Positions 1 through 11,870 of a DNA stretch of 64,000 nucleotides are shown piece by piece. Positions within the stretch are counted from its first letter, which is position 1, and every line of letters begins with the position of its first letter. The translations under genes and the position numbers were made by a program. The notes beneath the pieces were generated by a model. It searched no databases. It was not told the DNA's origin and worked only from the letters and a program-made list of their open reading frames with translations. The stretch comes from Gymnopilus junonius (lineage: Eukaryota; Basidiomycota; Agaricomycetes; Agaricales; Galerinaceae): positions 1 to 64,000 of the forward strand of contig JADNYJ010000182.1 of the NCBI GenBank assembly GCA_015501075.1. Reading direction: 5' to 3'.

Positions 1-36
1 CCATTTGAGACTTTTCTCTATCTGAGAAAGAAAAGG
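1..36. repeat. Outer end of inverted-repeat arm 1, left flank of E1
   Basis: The first 36 bases match, in reverse complement, the segment near 59138-59175. On the other side of E1 the match continues from 45282. The two pieces are therefore one locus split by the E1 insertion. The match may extend beyond the window edge. Confidence 0.85.
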
Positions 37-41
37 AATTG
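37..41. other. Target-site duplication of E1, left copy (AATTG)
   Basis: AATTG directly precedes the first LTR base and is repeated at 45277-45281 directly after the last LTR base. Five-bp duplications are usual for Ty3/gypsy integrases. The uninterrupted paralogous site at about 59133-59137 reads the same except for one transition. Confidence 0.9.
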
Positions 42-347
42 TGTCGCAGATTCATTATTTCTTGCCTTTCCCATCAATTCTGAACTTCAAATATTTGTAT
101 GGTGCCACGTGCCAACTATCATTCCTTTTCTCTGATACTCATACCTTATCATGCTTGTCCTTCCATATTCTTGTACCTTAAAAATACTAGATTACTAAGC
201 TATCTATGTAGGTATAAAAGCATGCCCATCATATGTAGTTTCTTTGGTGAATTCATACTCATTAAAACCATCTATTCGAGTTCATCTCTTGTGCTGACTC
301 AACCCTTTCTGATGCTCTCACAGCCATGGAAAGTCCAATTCGTCACA
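42..347 (+). repeat. 5' LTR of E1 (306 bp)
   Basis: It starts TGTCGCAG and ends TCACA. It aligns over its full length, without gaps, to 44971-45276. By eye there are about 23 differences. One is a C/G transversion; the other 22 are transitions at sites that read CG in one copy or must have been CG ancestrally. This copy has lost most of its CG sites. GTATAAAAG near 211 is a plausible TATA element. Confidence 0.92.
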
Positions 348-581
348 TATTTTTGATGCTAATCAACCTCTCTGCCTAACAAGCATTCACCTCTAGTTTC
401 TCTCCTCTCTCTCTCTCTGGCTTTGGCTTTTTAGTTTCTCTCTCTTCTTGCTGCTCTGTCACTTGGGACCCTTCAGCTTGATCACCTGAAACACCAGTAC
501 TGCACAGCACCCCTGTCTCATTATCTTTTTCCCTATCTGAATTTTTGTGAGTAATCTTTTAACCTATTTTTAGCTGACCAT
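348..581 (+). promoter_or_regulatory. E1 leader between 5' LTR and gag start
   Basis: Untranslated leader of about 230 bp. It holds a long pyrimidine tract (CT repeats near 400-445) before the ATG at 582. A primer-binding site complementary to a tRNA 3' end could not be identified directly after the LTR. Confidence 0.5.
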
Positions 582-1089
582 ATGGCTACTAGGACCTGCA
601 GTTGTGCCAAGGCAGAAGGTATTGCACCATCCACAGTGGCTACTCATGCTCCCTCTCCACAACCTTCTGTCGGTGGAAGTCATCCTGACTCACCCACATC
701 TGAAGCATTGCCTCATCATTCTTACAGCAACATGGTAGCTTTGAGACCCCCTTCTCCCTTAGTTCAGGTTGAGAAGGAGACCATTCCATCTGTTATAGAC
801 CATGGTTCTATTCGCATTCAGAATAATGTGGTACATCAGGAAAACAAAGAAAAGCTCTAGAGCCATTGGGGGCTCCTGGGAGTGTTCTAGAGCATGAGGG
901 CATCAAAGCTGTCAGAGTGCTCTCATCCAATCCTCACAAAAAATAATTTCCTAAGGATAGTCCCAGAGCACCTGGAGATTGCTCTGTAGCATCTCATAGA
1001 GCTGCTTAGTGTATTCTGAGGGCATCTGGAGTTTGTCAGTCAAAGCTCTGACCGGGATACTTTAGATTCAAGTGTTATTTAACTCAGAA

Positions 1090-3390
1090 ATGCAAGTAAG
1101 AAGTAAAACAAATATATATACAAAACTGCATAAGGGGTACATGGGCTGTGTACATACAGAGGGTAATACTAACTACTTGGAAAACAGCACTATCTACCCC
1201 TTCTCCCCTCCAGATACAGTAATAAGGACCTATGTTGGCGTTGATGGCGGTGGCAGTGACAGCGAGGGAGGGGTGTCCTATGTAGGTGACTAGTCAATAA
1301 GAAACTTTGTGAAAAAGAGGAGGGGAGGTACGTACCTAGGCCAGTGATGTCAGACAAAGCAGCAGTGGAGGAGGCGGCAGTGATGTGCCATGGAGGAGAT
1401 GTGCATGAGATGGTGGTGGCAGCCGAGGACTGCCGTCGAGGTGCATTGGCACCCACAGAGGTCAGAGTTTCCTGTTGAAGTCATATGTTAGTGTTGGTGT
1501 AGAAAAGAAAGGGAAGGGGGACTTACCAGTGCTAGGGAGGCCATGTGAAGCAGCCATGACCACCACGTCATGACATGGGCCATACAGCCATCAGCCCATC
1601 AATGGGCTAGCCAGCATCCACATCAGCGTGGAGGGCGGAAGTGGTGTGTGAGAGGGCAATCATGACGTGTTGCAGGCAAAGGCAGAAGGAGGAGGGGTGA
1701 TGATGGCGAGGGAGGATATCCTAAAAAATAAATAGTTACTAAGAAAGAAAAAAAAAGAGAGGGAGAGAGAGGCGTACCTGGGCCAGCAAGGCTGGACAAT
1801 GCAGGGGTGGGTGACTGCCACTTCACGCCTGCGTCATGTGGCATCAATCCTTGCCAACCAGGCTGGCATCCATGATTGACTCATGGATGCCAGAGGCAGC
1901 AGCAAGAGGTGGTGGAAAGAGGAAGGGGAGAGGGAAGAGAAGTGGGAGGGGTCGGGTGATGGTGTAAAGACAAGAGAAGTCTCGAACGTGAAGTTCGAAC
2001 TTTTGTTGATCACCATCATGTGACCAATGGGAAAGTGCAGACAGAAAGTCAAGTCGACTCTCCTCTGCACTTTCCCACTTCTCCTCCCATTCAATAAACA
2101 AGATCAAGCATCGCATTCGATGCGTGGTTGATCTGTGTTTGCTGGGAGAAGGGGGTCAATGTGCACAGATGCATTTGGAGTCCAAGGTCGGCCAAACTTG
2201 GCTGACGGCAAACTCTGAATGGATCAACGGCCTGTGCATCATCGATCCCCTCTCTCTTCCACTTGGTCACCTGCCCTCTTCCTTCTTCTCCCTCTGTCAG
2301 TTCTCACCCCTCCCTCCAAGGAGGATGTGGGCTTTCTCAAAATGAGTGTGGGGTAGGCGTTACAAAGGGGGGACCCATGGTATGGGAGGCCCGACCGGTA
2401 TGTGGAAGGACGTATGTGAAATCCGTGCGTATGTCTTTTTTCTTTCTATTCTTCTATTTTCTTCTATATTTTACTGATAAGATTGTTTTATTTTCTCTAG
2501 ATTTGATTTCTTACGTACCCTGGTGCCTCCACTGCCCCCCTGCCCAGCAAAAGCGAGACGTGGGTAGTTATTTTCCCTTTCCTCTCGACAACCTCACCCC
2601 CATCTCCCTCGCATGGAAGAGCGAGTCGGAGGTGGGTTATTTGCCTCTACAACCCAGGCCAACACCAACACCATCACTGTTGCCACCGCCACCTTGCGCC
2701 CCTTCTTCACTTGCAACGCCAAGCAGGAGGGTGCTGAGGGCTACTACTGCCCCACTCACCCACGTTCTGCTGCCATCGCCCACTCCACCTCCCTCATATG
2801 AAGAGCGAGTCAGAGGTGGTTACGCCGACTCTCTGGTGCACAGGGCTGTCGTCACTGCTTCCCCACCCTCTCAACTTGCCGCATCAAGCTGGAGGGTGGG
2901 TATGGTCACTGGTAGTCACACATGACCACCCCTTGCTTCTCGGTTGCAAGGACGAGCTGGGCTCGTGGGTGGTGCAGTTGCACCCAGCTACCACCAACGC
3001 ATGGCATTGACCTTGCCATGGCTCAACCCTCTCCTATGTGTGAGTTGGGCAGACGCCTGCACGTTGCATCACAGCTGGCCCTTCCACCACACCACCACTT
3101 GTCTTCCTACCCCTGCAACATGGAGATTCCTCCTGTTGCTTTTGTTTTTCTTTTTTGTGATTATAAGCCATGTATATACAGTAGTGTATTAAATTATAAA
3201 GAATATAATTCATTTTCTTTACTTATTGGACAGAACTAAATACTAGTAAAGGAGATTGGAGGGGCTACCACAGATGGCGTTCATGTGACTTTTGCCTTGC
3301 AACTTCAGCTTGCAATTCCAGGGCAGAGGTCACATGATTGTCTGCACTCAACTATCTATTAGTATTACTGTATTACTTGACTATCCTAAT
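1090..3390. other. Unidentified insertion inside E1 gag
   Basis: Gag-like sequence stops near 1090 and resumes by about 3400-3520. The stretch between has no recognisable protein. It has diverged repeats of a motif resembling gtacctgggccag (near 1331, 1523 and 1773) and paired motifs like CCACCTCCCTC...GAGTCGGAGGTGG (near 2596-2636 and 2783-2817). Related CCACCTCCCTCGC motifs recur at 14680-14900. Target duplications and terminal repeats were not found, so the edges are approximate. Confidence 0.45.
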
Positions 3391-5244
3391 TTATTTTACC
3401 CCTGGGAGCTCTGAGTGATTCTAGAGCTTTTTATTGAAGAGCTGTTGCTGAGAGCACCTGGGGGAACACAGAGTGCTCAGAGACGTGATGGGAGCTCCTA
3501 GACCAAAGTGATGGAGTGGGTAAGCCCTGTGTTTGCCTGAGTTTGTTCAGGGCAAAAATGCTTTTTCCTGATGTAGACAGTGTTATTAATAAAGAATTAT
3601 CAAAGTCTTTTGACTCTGAGGATGATTCTGACTGGAATGAGTGGACCCCTGTGAGGCAACGTGCTCACAGCTTGGAACCACCCTCTGTCCATAAACCTAA
3701 GAAGGAATTTATTATTAAAAATAAAATTCCTAAGGTACCTAAAGAGCTTGCCTTTACTATTAAAGAAGCTGAGAAATCTCTTACAACTTCTCAGCAAGAG
3801 CAGATTGCTCGTCAGAATGCTAAGATAGTACAACCCTGCCAGGAACATGATGAATCACTTGGCACTGGGCCTTCTAACCCTAAAGGAAAGAGTGTAGATA
3901 CCTGAGAATGGGGCACACTTCAATTGAGTGAAGCCAAAATTGATGTCAACATGCAATGAACAGCACTTGAATCTATTAAGCAACAGAAGGAGGCAAAGAA
4001 ATGTTCTAAACATGCCCCTGTTGTTCCTTCTTATCTGCCTTTTGTTGAACAAAGGCCAGAATCCTTGAATTATACACCAGTTCTGGAATGAGTATCTGTT
4101 CCAAACTATTCTTGTGTGCCTACTAGGGTGCCCAGCTCTATTCCTATGCAAGCAGGACATGTGGACACTTATATAACCACTCATCCTGATGCTCATATTG
4201 ATCCTAAATCTTATTTGGGTATTACCTTGCATAAGGTGGGCAATAAATCCTCGGGATGGAGATGTTCTCCTTCACTGAGTGATTCTTCCAGTCCGAGTTC
4301 AGGTTCAGACTCAGATTCTGGCTCAGAAAATTCGACTTCGAAGTCCAAGTGCCATAAGTGCAAGTCTAAGAAGTCAAAATGGTCTCGACATCACTCAATG
4401 AGGGCATTTAAGCCCATGCTGTATGATGGAGCTGTAGATAGCTGAGCTTTCCACAGATTTGTTAAAGAAGGTGAAGCTTATATTTATGACAGTCATATCA
4501 TATCTGAGCACCATGCCTTTGCTCTGTCTCATTTCCTTAAAGGGTGTGCCTATGATTTTTATATTCAGAAGGTCACTTCAGATGAGGAAAATTGGACCTT
4601 ACAAGATTTTTTCAAGGAACTCTATAATTATTGTTTCCCTTTGAATTATCAATTGGATATCCTTGATAAGCTAGATCGGGCTCATCAACAAGACTGATCT
4701 GTCAGTGAATTTGTCCATGAGCTTACCAAATTGTTCAATATGATTGGAACAGTTAGTGAATGTGACAAAGTCATTAAATTTTGGCAAGGTTGCAATGATG
4801 TTGTCATTCAGCAGGGACTGTGGAAGTCTGTAGGATATCATCCTAATTCGTCATCCTGGACTGATGTTGTTAACCATGCTGAGATTATTGAAATCTCTGA
4901 GAATGTTGTTAAATCTCGAGATAAGCTCACATCACAGTGCCAGACCTGGTCCAGCTTCTGTAATTAATGCTGCTAACTCACATTCTCCAAACTTTAACTG
5001 CTGAGAACAGTCTCGAGGTGGAATTTCTACACTGTTCAATCAGTTTAATACATCCTCACAGTCTGGTACTCCTGGAAATAATTCCAAGGACAACTGATCC
5101 TCTCCAATCACAACAATTCCAACTGATTTCATTTAACTGAGACAGATCAAAATCACAACCTTTGTGGGCTGGTTCATCTAACCTAGTCAGCCAAGGGTTC
5201 AATTAACTGAGCAAGAACAAGCTTGCCAAAAGAATGAGGGCCTT

Positions 5245-5286
5245 TGTTACCATTGCAGCTCAAAGGACCACATTAGCCAGAATTGT
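5245..5286 (+). other. CCHC zinc knuckle of E1 Gag
   Basis: The 14-residue motif C-X2-C-X4-H-X4-C is complete. In retroelements it binds RNA in the nucleocapsid. It lies in a different frame from the capsid part upstream, which marks a frameshift between them. Confidence 0.85.
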
Positions 5287-5438
5287 CCTTGCAGCAGTTC
5301 CATGCCTCACAAAGGAGATAAGCCTCCAGGCATGTCATCCTTCCATCTGGAATTAGGTGCCATTGCAGATGGGCCTGATGATGAAGTTGAGGTGTTGGAT
5401 AGCCTGCCACTTGGCTCCATTGACTTTATCATCTGGAA

Positions 5439-6340
5439 TTGAATGAGGAATTAAAATTCAAAAACTCCGGACATCCTAGTTGGATACATGAACCTGGTTG
5501 GTATCCTAGGAATCATCTCAGAGATTGCTATGCCATGATGGCTAAGCACATCTTGTCCAACTATGGACCTTATCCAGGTGATAATTGTTATGATAATGCC
5601 TTTCTTATGCCATCTAGTAGTCACTTTACTGTTAAGCACTTGGCAAACAAAGGTCAAATGGGGATTTATTACATACATGATTTTTTGACTGACTTCATAA
5701 TATGTATTCCTAAAACCTTGCTTGAAAATCCTAAGTTTGATTTGCAAGGTTGGTATGCAAAACAGAGGGCAAAGGTCTTCAATCTGAGGAAACCTCATCT
5801 TCCATGGTGTGCCTTTGGAAGGCCACTGCTTTCCATTCCTGTTGAGCTTCTTCAGGAAGGTATTGATTTGAATTACCCTTCAATAAATCCTTTCAGTGAC
5901 CCAGATGATCACTTTGACCTGCAGGAATCCTCGGAAGCAAAAGATGTCATATACATTATTGACTAAGACTTACATTTGCGAACTCCAATTAGTCAAAGAA
6001 TTTTGGAGAGCCCAGCTCTTGATTTGGTGGCCTGGTATCACAACTGCTTGGATGAGAATGACTTCTATAACAAGCAATATTGGGAGGCCTCTCAAACACA
6101 AGGAGCCCCAATTGACTATCAGGGTTATTATCAAATTCAACTCACAAATGTGGTTGATGTGAGCTCAGATTCTGATGCTGCTTCAGGCAAAGAAGCTGCT
6201 CTTCCATTGAGGGTACTCAATCTATTCTGGAAGAGTTGGTGCCTATTGAACCAGTGGTTTTTAATGAACCCTTACCTGAGTTTGATACTGAAGGATCTGA
6301 ATTTTCTGACTTGAGCTATTTAACTGAGTTGGCAGAATTC
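5439..6340 (+). pseudogene. E1 region between Gag and protease
   Basis: Two open segments in one frame (5439-5966 and 5976-6314) encode an acidic, aromatic-rich protein part without a known domain (for example GWYPRNHLRDCYAM and DLQGWYAKQ). They are separated by a stop at 5964. The position between nucleocapsid and protease suggests a linker of the same polyprotein. The frame changes before the protease ORF begins at 6361. Confidence 0.6.
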
Positions 6341-6360
6341 TCAGATGTCCTACCTCTCGA

Positions 6361-7689
6361 ATGGAGCTAGAACCATCTGAAACTGACACTGATGAGCCTT
6401 CCTATATTACCTCAGAAGAGCCAGAGTGTCACTGCAAAGAAAATCCTTCTCACAACTTACAATCCTGTCGAGAAGTTGCTGAGCCAGATAATCAGTCCAA
6501 ATTCAGCTATGCTGACATTGACTTCTCTCTTTTGTCTGCTCATTATGGGCAAGATGAAGACCTTGAAAGTTTGTCAGAACCTGGCATTATGGCAGAAGAA
6601 TATCCTTACCTTGGAGAATTACATCTCAAGGATGGAGATTCTGGACCTAGCCATGGCATCATTGGTGACCCAATTAAGCGCCACCTTGCAGCTGTATTGA
6701 CTCAATGTCAGCAATACCCTGGTGACATGTCAAACAAATGGAGAAATACTTCTTGGAATTCTTCGACTACCCCTCATTTTGCTATCTCAGATCATAATGA
6801 ATGGGATATGTATACAGTTTATGATCACATGCGAGGCTTTGAGTGCTATATTCATGTTGCATGTCTTTGCTATGATATGTTTGCTGTTGGTAGATGGTAC
6901 ACCAAGCAATGTGCTCATGAAGCTGGTGCTCAGTGGCCTAGTGAAATGGCTACTGAGTGGGCTAAACAACATCCTCTTCATGAGCTTATTATGGGAAATC
7001 TGATTGGAGATACCATTGAATATAACCTTGAGTGTAGTGCTCCATTTCTTAATGAGTCAGCTGCAGCTATGTTCAACTTGCACAAACATTTTCATGTTGA
7101 GTTGGACATTTCCAACATGCAGAACTTCTACATTTGGGATGAATACCAAAAAGTTGTATCTATTCTACCTAGAAGTGCTGTTGAAGATGTGAATTTCAAT
7201 GTTGCTGCCTGGTACAAATTTCAGTTAGCATCTTTTGAAGCTGAGAATGCTGAAAATGATGCAGCTTCCACTCACTCTCTACCTGATCTTGCTTCGGTTT
7301 CTGCTGATGAAGACACTTGGAGTTGTGTTTTTCCCTTGGTTTCTGACCTGATGAATGAGGGACAATCCATTGAGCTTAATGGAGTTCAAATTGAATGGAA
7401 CAAATACCCTTCTGTTCAACGGAATGCAGCTGCACCTAAAGACAAGTGCTGCATTATTCCTAAACCAGTCATTGTCACTGTTCAAGTGAATGGACAACCT
7501 GTTCAAGCTCTTCTGGATACTGGTTCATTGGGTGACTTTATGTCTTCAACATTAGCTGATCAATTAAAGCTAAAACAGAAGGAGCTGGACAAACCTCTGA
7601 CTCTCCAGCTTGCAGTTCAAGGTTCTCACTCTAAGATTAATACTCAAGTTAGCACCAGGATGACTTATCAGGGCATTGATGAAGATTGA
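6361..7689 (+). pseudogene. E1 pol N-terminal part with aspartic protease
   Basis: Open for 442 codons. The first 370 residues have no known domain. A retropepsin-like site LLDTGS is at residues 384-389 (catalytic Asp codon 7516-7518), followed by a protease-like tail. The frame stops at TGA 7687-7689 and continues in the same frame into the RT (DED*TFDVANI). Family relatives have arginine there, so the stop is a probable CGA to TGA change. The protease would cleave the polyprotein in the virus-like particle. Confidence 0.8.
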
Positions 7690-9330
7690 ACCTTTGATGT
7701 AGCCAACATCAATAGCTATGACTTAATCCTTGGCACTCCATGGATGTTTCAACACAGAGTTTGTGTTGGATTTAATCCAGCTCAGGTGGTGATTGGTAGC
7801 GATGATCCACTCCCTATTCTCACTGGTCTGGATACTTGTCTGATGGCCAAAGGTATTTCCATGGGTGAGGATGAGATTGAAGTGGCTCATGAAGAGCTTT
7901 GTCATTATGCTGAACCATTATGCAAGGATGTTGGTGAGATGGATCTGCCCCCTTTGCGAGCCATTAATCACACAATTCCATTGATTGATGTGACAAAGAC
8001 TCACCCTTGGAGACCCTCTCATTGTCCAGAGGCATTTCGAGGTCAGTGGGTGGCTAAACACGATGCCTATATTAAATCTGGCTGTTGGAAAATTACCTTG
8101 GCCAGAAATACAGTTCCTGTGTTATTAATTCCTAAACCTTGCAAGGTGGATACACCTCCTGAGTTACACATGGTTGTTGACCTGCATGAAAGGAATAAGA
8201 ACACATATAAGCTTACCTCTCTGCTTCCGGACATGGATGGGATGTTAAGATGTACCACAAGTCATCCATTTCAGTCATCTTTGGACCAGTCTGCAGTGTA
8301 TGAGCAAATTTGCATGCAGCTGGACCATGTTGAATGGACAACAATGACCACTCCTGATGGAAATATGGTCAGTTTGGTTATTCAGCAGGGATACTGTAAT
8401 GCTCCTGCTACTTACCAGGCTTTAATGAACCATTTATTTGCACCTTACATTGGCAGGTTCATGGACATTTATTTTGATGATATTGTCATCTATTCAAATA
8501 CCCTTGAAGAACATCTTGAGCATGTTAAAATTGTGCTGGATATTCTAAAAAGGGAAAAACTTTACCTTAGTTGAGGAAAGTTACACTTCATCCAGCCAGA
8601 ATTAAGATTCTGGGTTGGCTTATTGACGATAACAGCATTAGAATGGATCCTGTAAAAGTCATTCAGTCATTAACTGGAAAGTTCCAACTAATCATGACTT
8701 ACTTCATGGTTTTTTGGGTTCTGTTGGCTATCTAGCCGATGATGTGCCTGGAGTTTGAGTTCCTATGGGCATCCTCAGTGCTCTGACAGGTGACACAGTC
8801 CTTTTTCATTGGACTTACACTAACAATGTGCCTTTGAGGATATTAAATCCCTGGTTCAGACTGCTTGTGAGCATCATTGAGTCCCTCTGAATTATGTGGA
8901 GGGTGCACCTACCATTTGGATGGTCACAGATGGGTGTGCCACAGGGATCTCCAGCCTTGTCAGCCAAGGCGATGACTGGAAATCTGCAAAAATCGCAGCA
9001 TTCTACTCTGCAAAGCTCAATTCGGCACAGCAGAATTATCCTGTGCACAAAATTGAGATGCTTGCAGGTATAGGAACCATGCTACGGCATAGTGATATCC
9101 TGCAGGGAACTCATTTCAAATGGTTAACAGATCATAAAGGTTTAATTCACCTTTTGAATCAGAAAAACCTCTCAGGATGACAGGCTCATTGGCTCGAAAA
9201 GATCAGTTCTTTTGATTTTGAAGTAATCTATGTGCCTGGAAGTGAGAATGTGGTAGCTGATGCCCTCTCATGGATTTATTCCAATGATGCACCTGGGACT
9301 GTTCATGCTCACATGTTTACCAGTGAGCCT
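7690..9330 (+). pseudogene. E1 reverse transcriptase and RNase H (broken)
   Basis: In frame with the protease. It includes LILGTPWMFQH, the RT fingers, QGYCNAPATYQALMN and the catalytic YFDD box (8470-8481, intact). A TGA at 8572 ends the open part. The thumb and connection follow with stops and a frameshift. RNase H is visible at 8896-9290 (TDGCATG, YPVHKIEMLA, TDHKGLIHLL, then YVPGSENVVADALS). These copy the RNA genome into cDNA. Reading ends near 9330, where E2 gag sequence begins. Confidence 0.85.
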
Positions 9331-9345
9331 GAACAAGATGAAAAT

Positions 9346-10281
9346 GCAGCTGACTGGCTTCTCGCCCTTGAGATGAACATATATTCCAGCATGACCAACT
9401 GAGAGAAGGTCAACTTATTTTCCAGCAAGCTTTTCTGTGGATCTCCAGCAAAGAAATGGTTCAACAAGCTTCTGAATAAGGGCTATCGAAAATGGAACAT
9501 TATTAAAGAAGCATTCAAGGCAAAATGGATCAGACTGGAAGAAACTCCAACTGCTCCTCCCGAGATTTCCAGTGAAGCTCTTGTTGTGCTTCTTGGCATT
9601 GAAACAGGTTCCCCTCACTCAATCGACTATCAACAGCCTCTCGAAATATTACCTGCTGCAGAACTCTTCTCAACTTCACCCAGCAGTCCCACCATTCCCC
9701 CATCTTCTCTTCCTATACCTGAAAATCCAAAAACAAACACAAACACTTCCCTTACCAACCTTTCCGACCTTCTTGCAGCACGAGATATTACTGGTGTGGC
9801 CAATTTCTGTCAATTGATGGCTGATACAGAGCACTGCAACTTCACTCTCATCTGGGATCTGGCCTTCAAGGCTGGAAAATCTTTTTCTCAACAGGAACAT
9901 GGTTTACCTTCCAAACCAGTTGCCTCAACCTCTGAAAAGGCCTCCCAGACTACTTCTGTCCCCATATCCAATAATCCTGATGTTTTATCTTCTTCACCTT
10001 GTATTCCTGTTCCTGCTGAACCCTCTTTAATACCTGTTCCAGTACCTAATCTTTCATTACCTGAACCATTTTTATGGTCTGATGAACCCTCCAGTATTTC
10101 AGTCCCTTCACCTCTGCCTAATTCTTCCTCTGCTCCTCCAATTTTACCCTCCTTCCCAAAATGTGACCTTTCCACTTTATGGTCAGGTACAAATCCATGG
10201 CAGAGCTTACACCATCAAAAGGATGAGGCTGCGCTGGACTCCTCCATTCTTTGCTCAGCGTCCATGGGTCCCATTTGTTAA
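9346..10281 (+). pseudogene. E2 Gag C-terminal part
   Basis: A capsid-like stretch is followed by a long Pro/Ser/Thr-rich region. One TGA (9400-9402) interrupts the otherwise open frame. The segment happens to be in frame with E1 RNase H upstream. No zinc knuckle is seen. The assignment to a gypsy Gag comes from the GSPAKKWF-type motif and from the LTR directly downstream. Confidence 0.6.
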
Positions 10282-10566
10282 TTTTAATTCCTATTCTTAT
10301 TCCAGCAGACCTCAACCTCATATACCAAAGGCAGATCTGCTGCCTATTCATCATCATTTTCAACCAACTCAGCACCCTCCTCTTCCTCATTCCAACACAG
10401 CTACATTTCTTCCACTGGCACTTGATTGGGATCATGATCCCTGACTTTCTGACCTTAGCCATGTCCTATGAGCTTCAGGATGGGTCTTTCTGGGCACTCT
10501 CAGAGCTTGAGATAGGATTCTGGGTATGCAACAAGGACATTGCTTAATTCAAAGGGGGGCACATGT

Positions 10567-10770
10567 GACAGTGTGATCTGGCATGTAGTTGATTAGATTA
10601 GATACATTCCCATCAGTGGCTGTGCATGTTCTGTGTGCCAGCACATCCCGTACTCTGAATATCATTCCATTGCTTGCCTTCTGCCATGACATGCTATGCT
10701 ATCCACACAGCCTGCTTGACATGTCTCTGAGCTCCAGCTTCCCAGGTCTGAGGCAGAATGGCCTGCCCCA
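10567..10770 (+). repeat. 3' LTR of E2
   Basis: Runs from TGTGACAG to GCCCCA, 204 bp, after a polypurine tract. It aligns to the reverse complement of 48392-48597 (206 bp), which is a solo copy. This copy reads TG or CA at many places where the other reads CG, the same decay as in E1. Confidence 0.8.
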
Positions 10771-11064
10771 TCATCAATGAAGACACGGAGATTGGTGTGG
10801 GTGACTTGCCAGTGCTTGCTGGACTCGAAGCATGCACTGCAGTGCCAAAGCATGCCTGAAAAACTGCTCCAAATGTGGATACAGGTCATCCTGAGACTGC
10901 AAAAGAGTTTGCAGCAAGGGTAAAGGACCATTTCATTCTCAAAGGACCACGAGAATGAAAGGAGGGTGGAAGTGGTGGTCAGAAACCAAAGAACACCATG
11001 GACACACTGTCAACAGCTCATCCTCAGGTGCCAGCACCTTTGGTTGATGCCCGAGAAAGGGCAC
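10771..11064 (+). pseudogene. E1 pol linker between RNase H and integrase
   Basis: A frame beginning near 10776 reads EDTEIGVGDLPVLAG, then GHPETAKEFAARVKDHF and LKGPRE, with two TGA codons. This resembles the linker that agaric gypsy elements of this type carry between RNase H and integrase. The piece therefore belongs to E1 on the far side of E2. Homology ends at or just after 11064. Confidence 0.6.
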
Positions 11065-11216
11065 TGTGGAGTTGGTACTCCATCTGAGTGCAGAATTATG
11101 CAAAATCATTATGGCAGTAGACTCACCTTGATCTTTTAGTGAGTCAGCTGCAACACTGCCAACAGCCCAGCTCAAAACCATTGAATTGAAAGATTTTGTT
11201 TCTGTCCACCTGCTCA
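11065..11216. repeat. 152-bp TG...CA repeat, copy 1
   Basis: Aligns over exactly 152 bp, in direct orientation, with 40894-41045, and neither flank is shared. It starts TGTGGAGT and ends CTGCTCA, as a very short LTR would, but no target duplication fits. On the minus strand both copies read SRWTETKSFNS...SVAADSLKDQ followed by a GTGAG donor, so a duplicated gene piece is the alternative. Confidence 0.6.
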
Positions 11217-11351
11217 TATGTCATCCATCTATGCCCCATCTGTTGTGAATGAAGACATGCTCACATTCTCTCTCTCGCTCTCTCTTTTTCTCACTGTCAG
11301 ACACTGGAGAAGAACCTCGAAGTCTACCATATAAATGACAGGTGTAACTGG

Positions 11352-11870
11352 TTGACCAAGTTTGCTCATGCTATTGTCATCGTAGCGGTTGTACTTCAAG
11401 CCCTGCTCCTTGGATCCGGTGCCACCTGCCTCTTCATCCTCAACTTGGAGTTCCTCTGGTTTTTACCATCCCTCATGCTATGGACACAGTTCACCCTCTC
11501 TGTCATGTGGATCAGTTTCGGACCTACCAGTGAACCTATCAGCAATTCGCAGAGGCCTTTGATGCTGAACATAGCCTTTTATGGCATCACTGCCATTGCT
11601 TCTTCTGGCCTCACAGTCACTGGCATTGTCATCCACTGGCCGTTCACATTCGCCAATCAATATCTGTTCCTCCAGGCTCTGTTCATCTGGGCCTCTTATT
11701 ACCTCATGACCATCATTCACAACATCATGCCTAACAATGACTGTGATTGAGATGGTGTCGAGGCCACTACCAGGTTCAACATCATGAGCTCTTGGGCAAC
11801 GGATGTCATAGGCAAGTCGACCAATGGGAAACAGAGGAAAGACATCTTTCCTTGGTAAGATATCTTACTT
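11352..11870 (+). pseudogene. Degraded four-pass membrane protein
   Basis: Open for 132 codons (11352-11750), then TGA, then further coding-like sequence in the same frame (DGVEATTRFNIMSSW...DIFPW) to about 11850. Hydrophobic segments lie near residues 5-30, 31-58, 72-95 and 98-117, consistent with four membrane passes. The family is not recognised. The internal TGA fits a CGA to TGA change. It lies in the cargo block inside E1, with no neighbour that suggests a role. Confidence 0.35.

Larger units (their letters stand above)
582..5442 (+). pseudogene. E1 gag polyprotein (broken)
   Basis: The ATG at 582 opens a frame (MATRTCSC...) that continues, with stops, into segments 3516-3905, 4116-4445 and 4446-4967, all in the same frame. 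A +1/-1 shift near 4935 leads into the nucleocapsid part. The middle resembles the capsid-like region of agaric gypsy elements (FHRFVKEG, ALSHFLKG, YDFYIQKV). A zinc knuckle C-X2-C-X4-H-X4-C is seen at 5245-5286 (CYHC...H...C). Gag packages the RNA in the cytoplasmic particle. The gene is interrupted by foreign DNA at about 1090-3390, and several stops are TGA where CGA is expected. Confidence 0.75.
9331..10770 (+). mobile_element. E2: 5'-truncated gypsy remnant (gag end, PPT, 3' LTR)
   Basis: From about 9331 the protein becomes Gag-like (DWLLALEMN, FSSKLFCGSPAKKWFNKLL, AFKAKW) and then Pro/Ser-rich to a stop at 10281. A purine tract AAAGGGGGGCACATG (about 10552-10566) directly precedes an LTR at 10567. 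No 5' LTR or pol was found, and no matching target duplication, so the left part was lost. E1 sequence resumes after the LTR, which places E2 within E1. Confidence 0.65.

Noticed and set aside
2263..2925. 220-codon ORF as a gene
   Set aside because: Low-complexity Pro/Ser sequence lying in non-coding repeat DNA, overlapped by other long frames; no motif.
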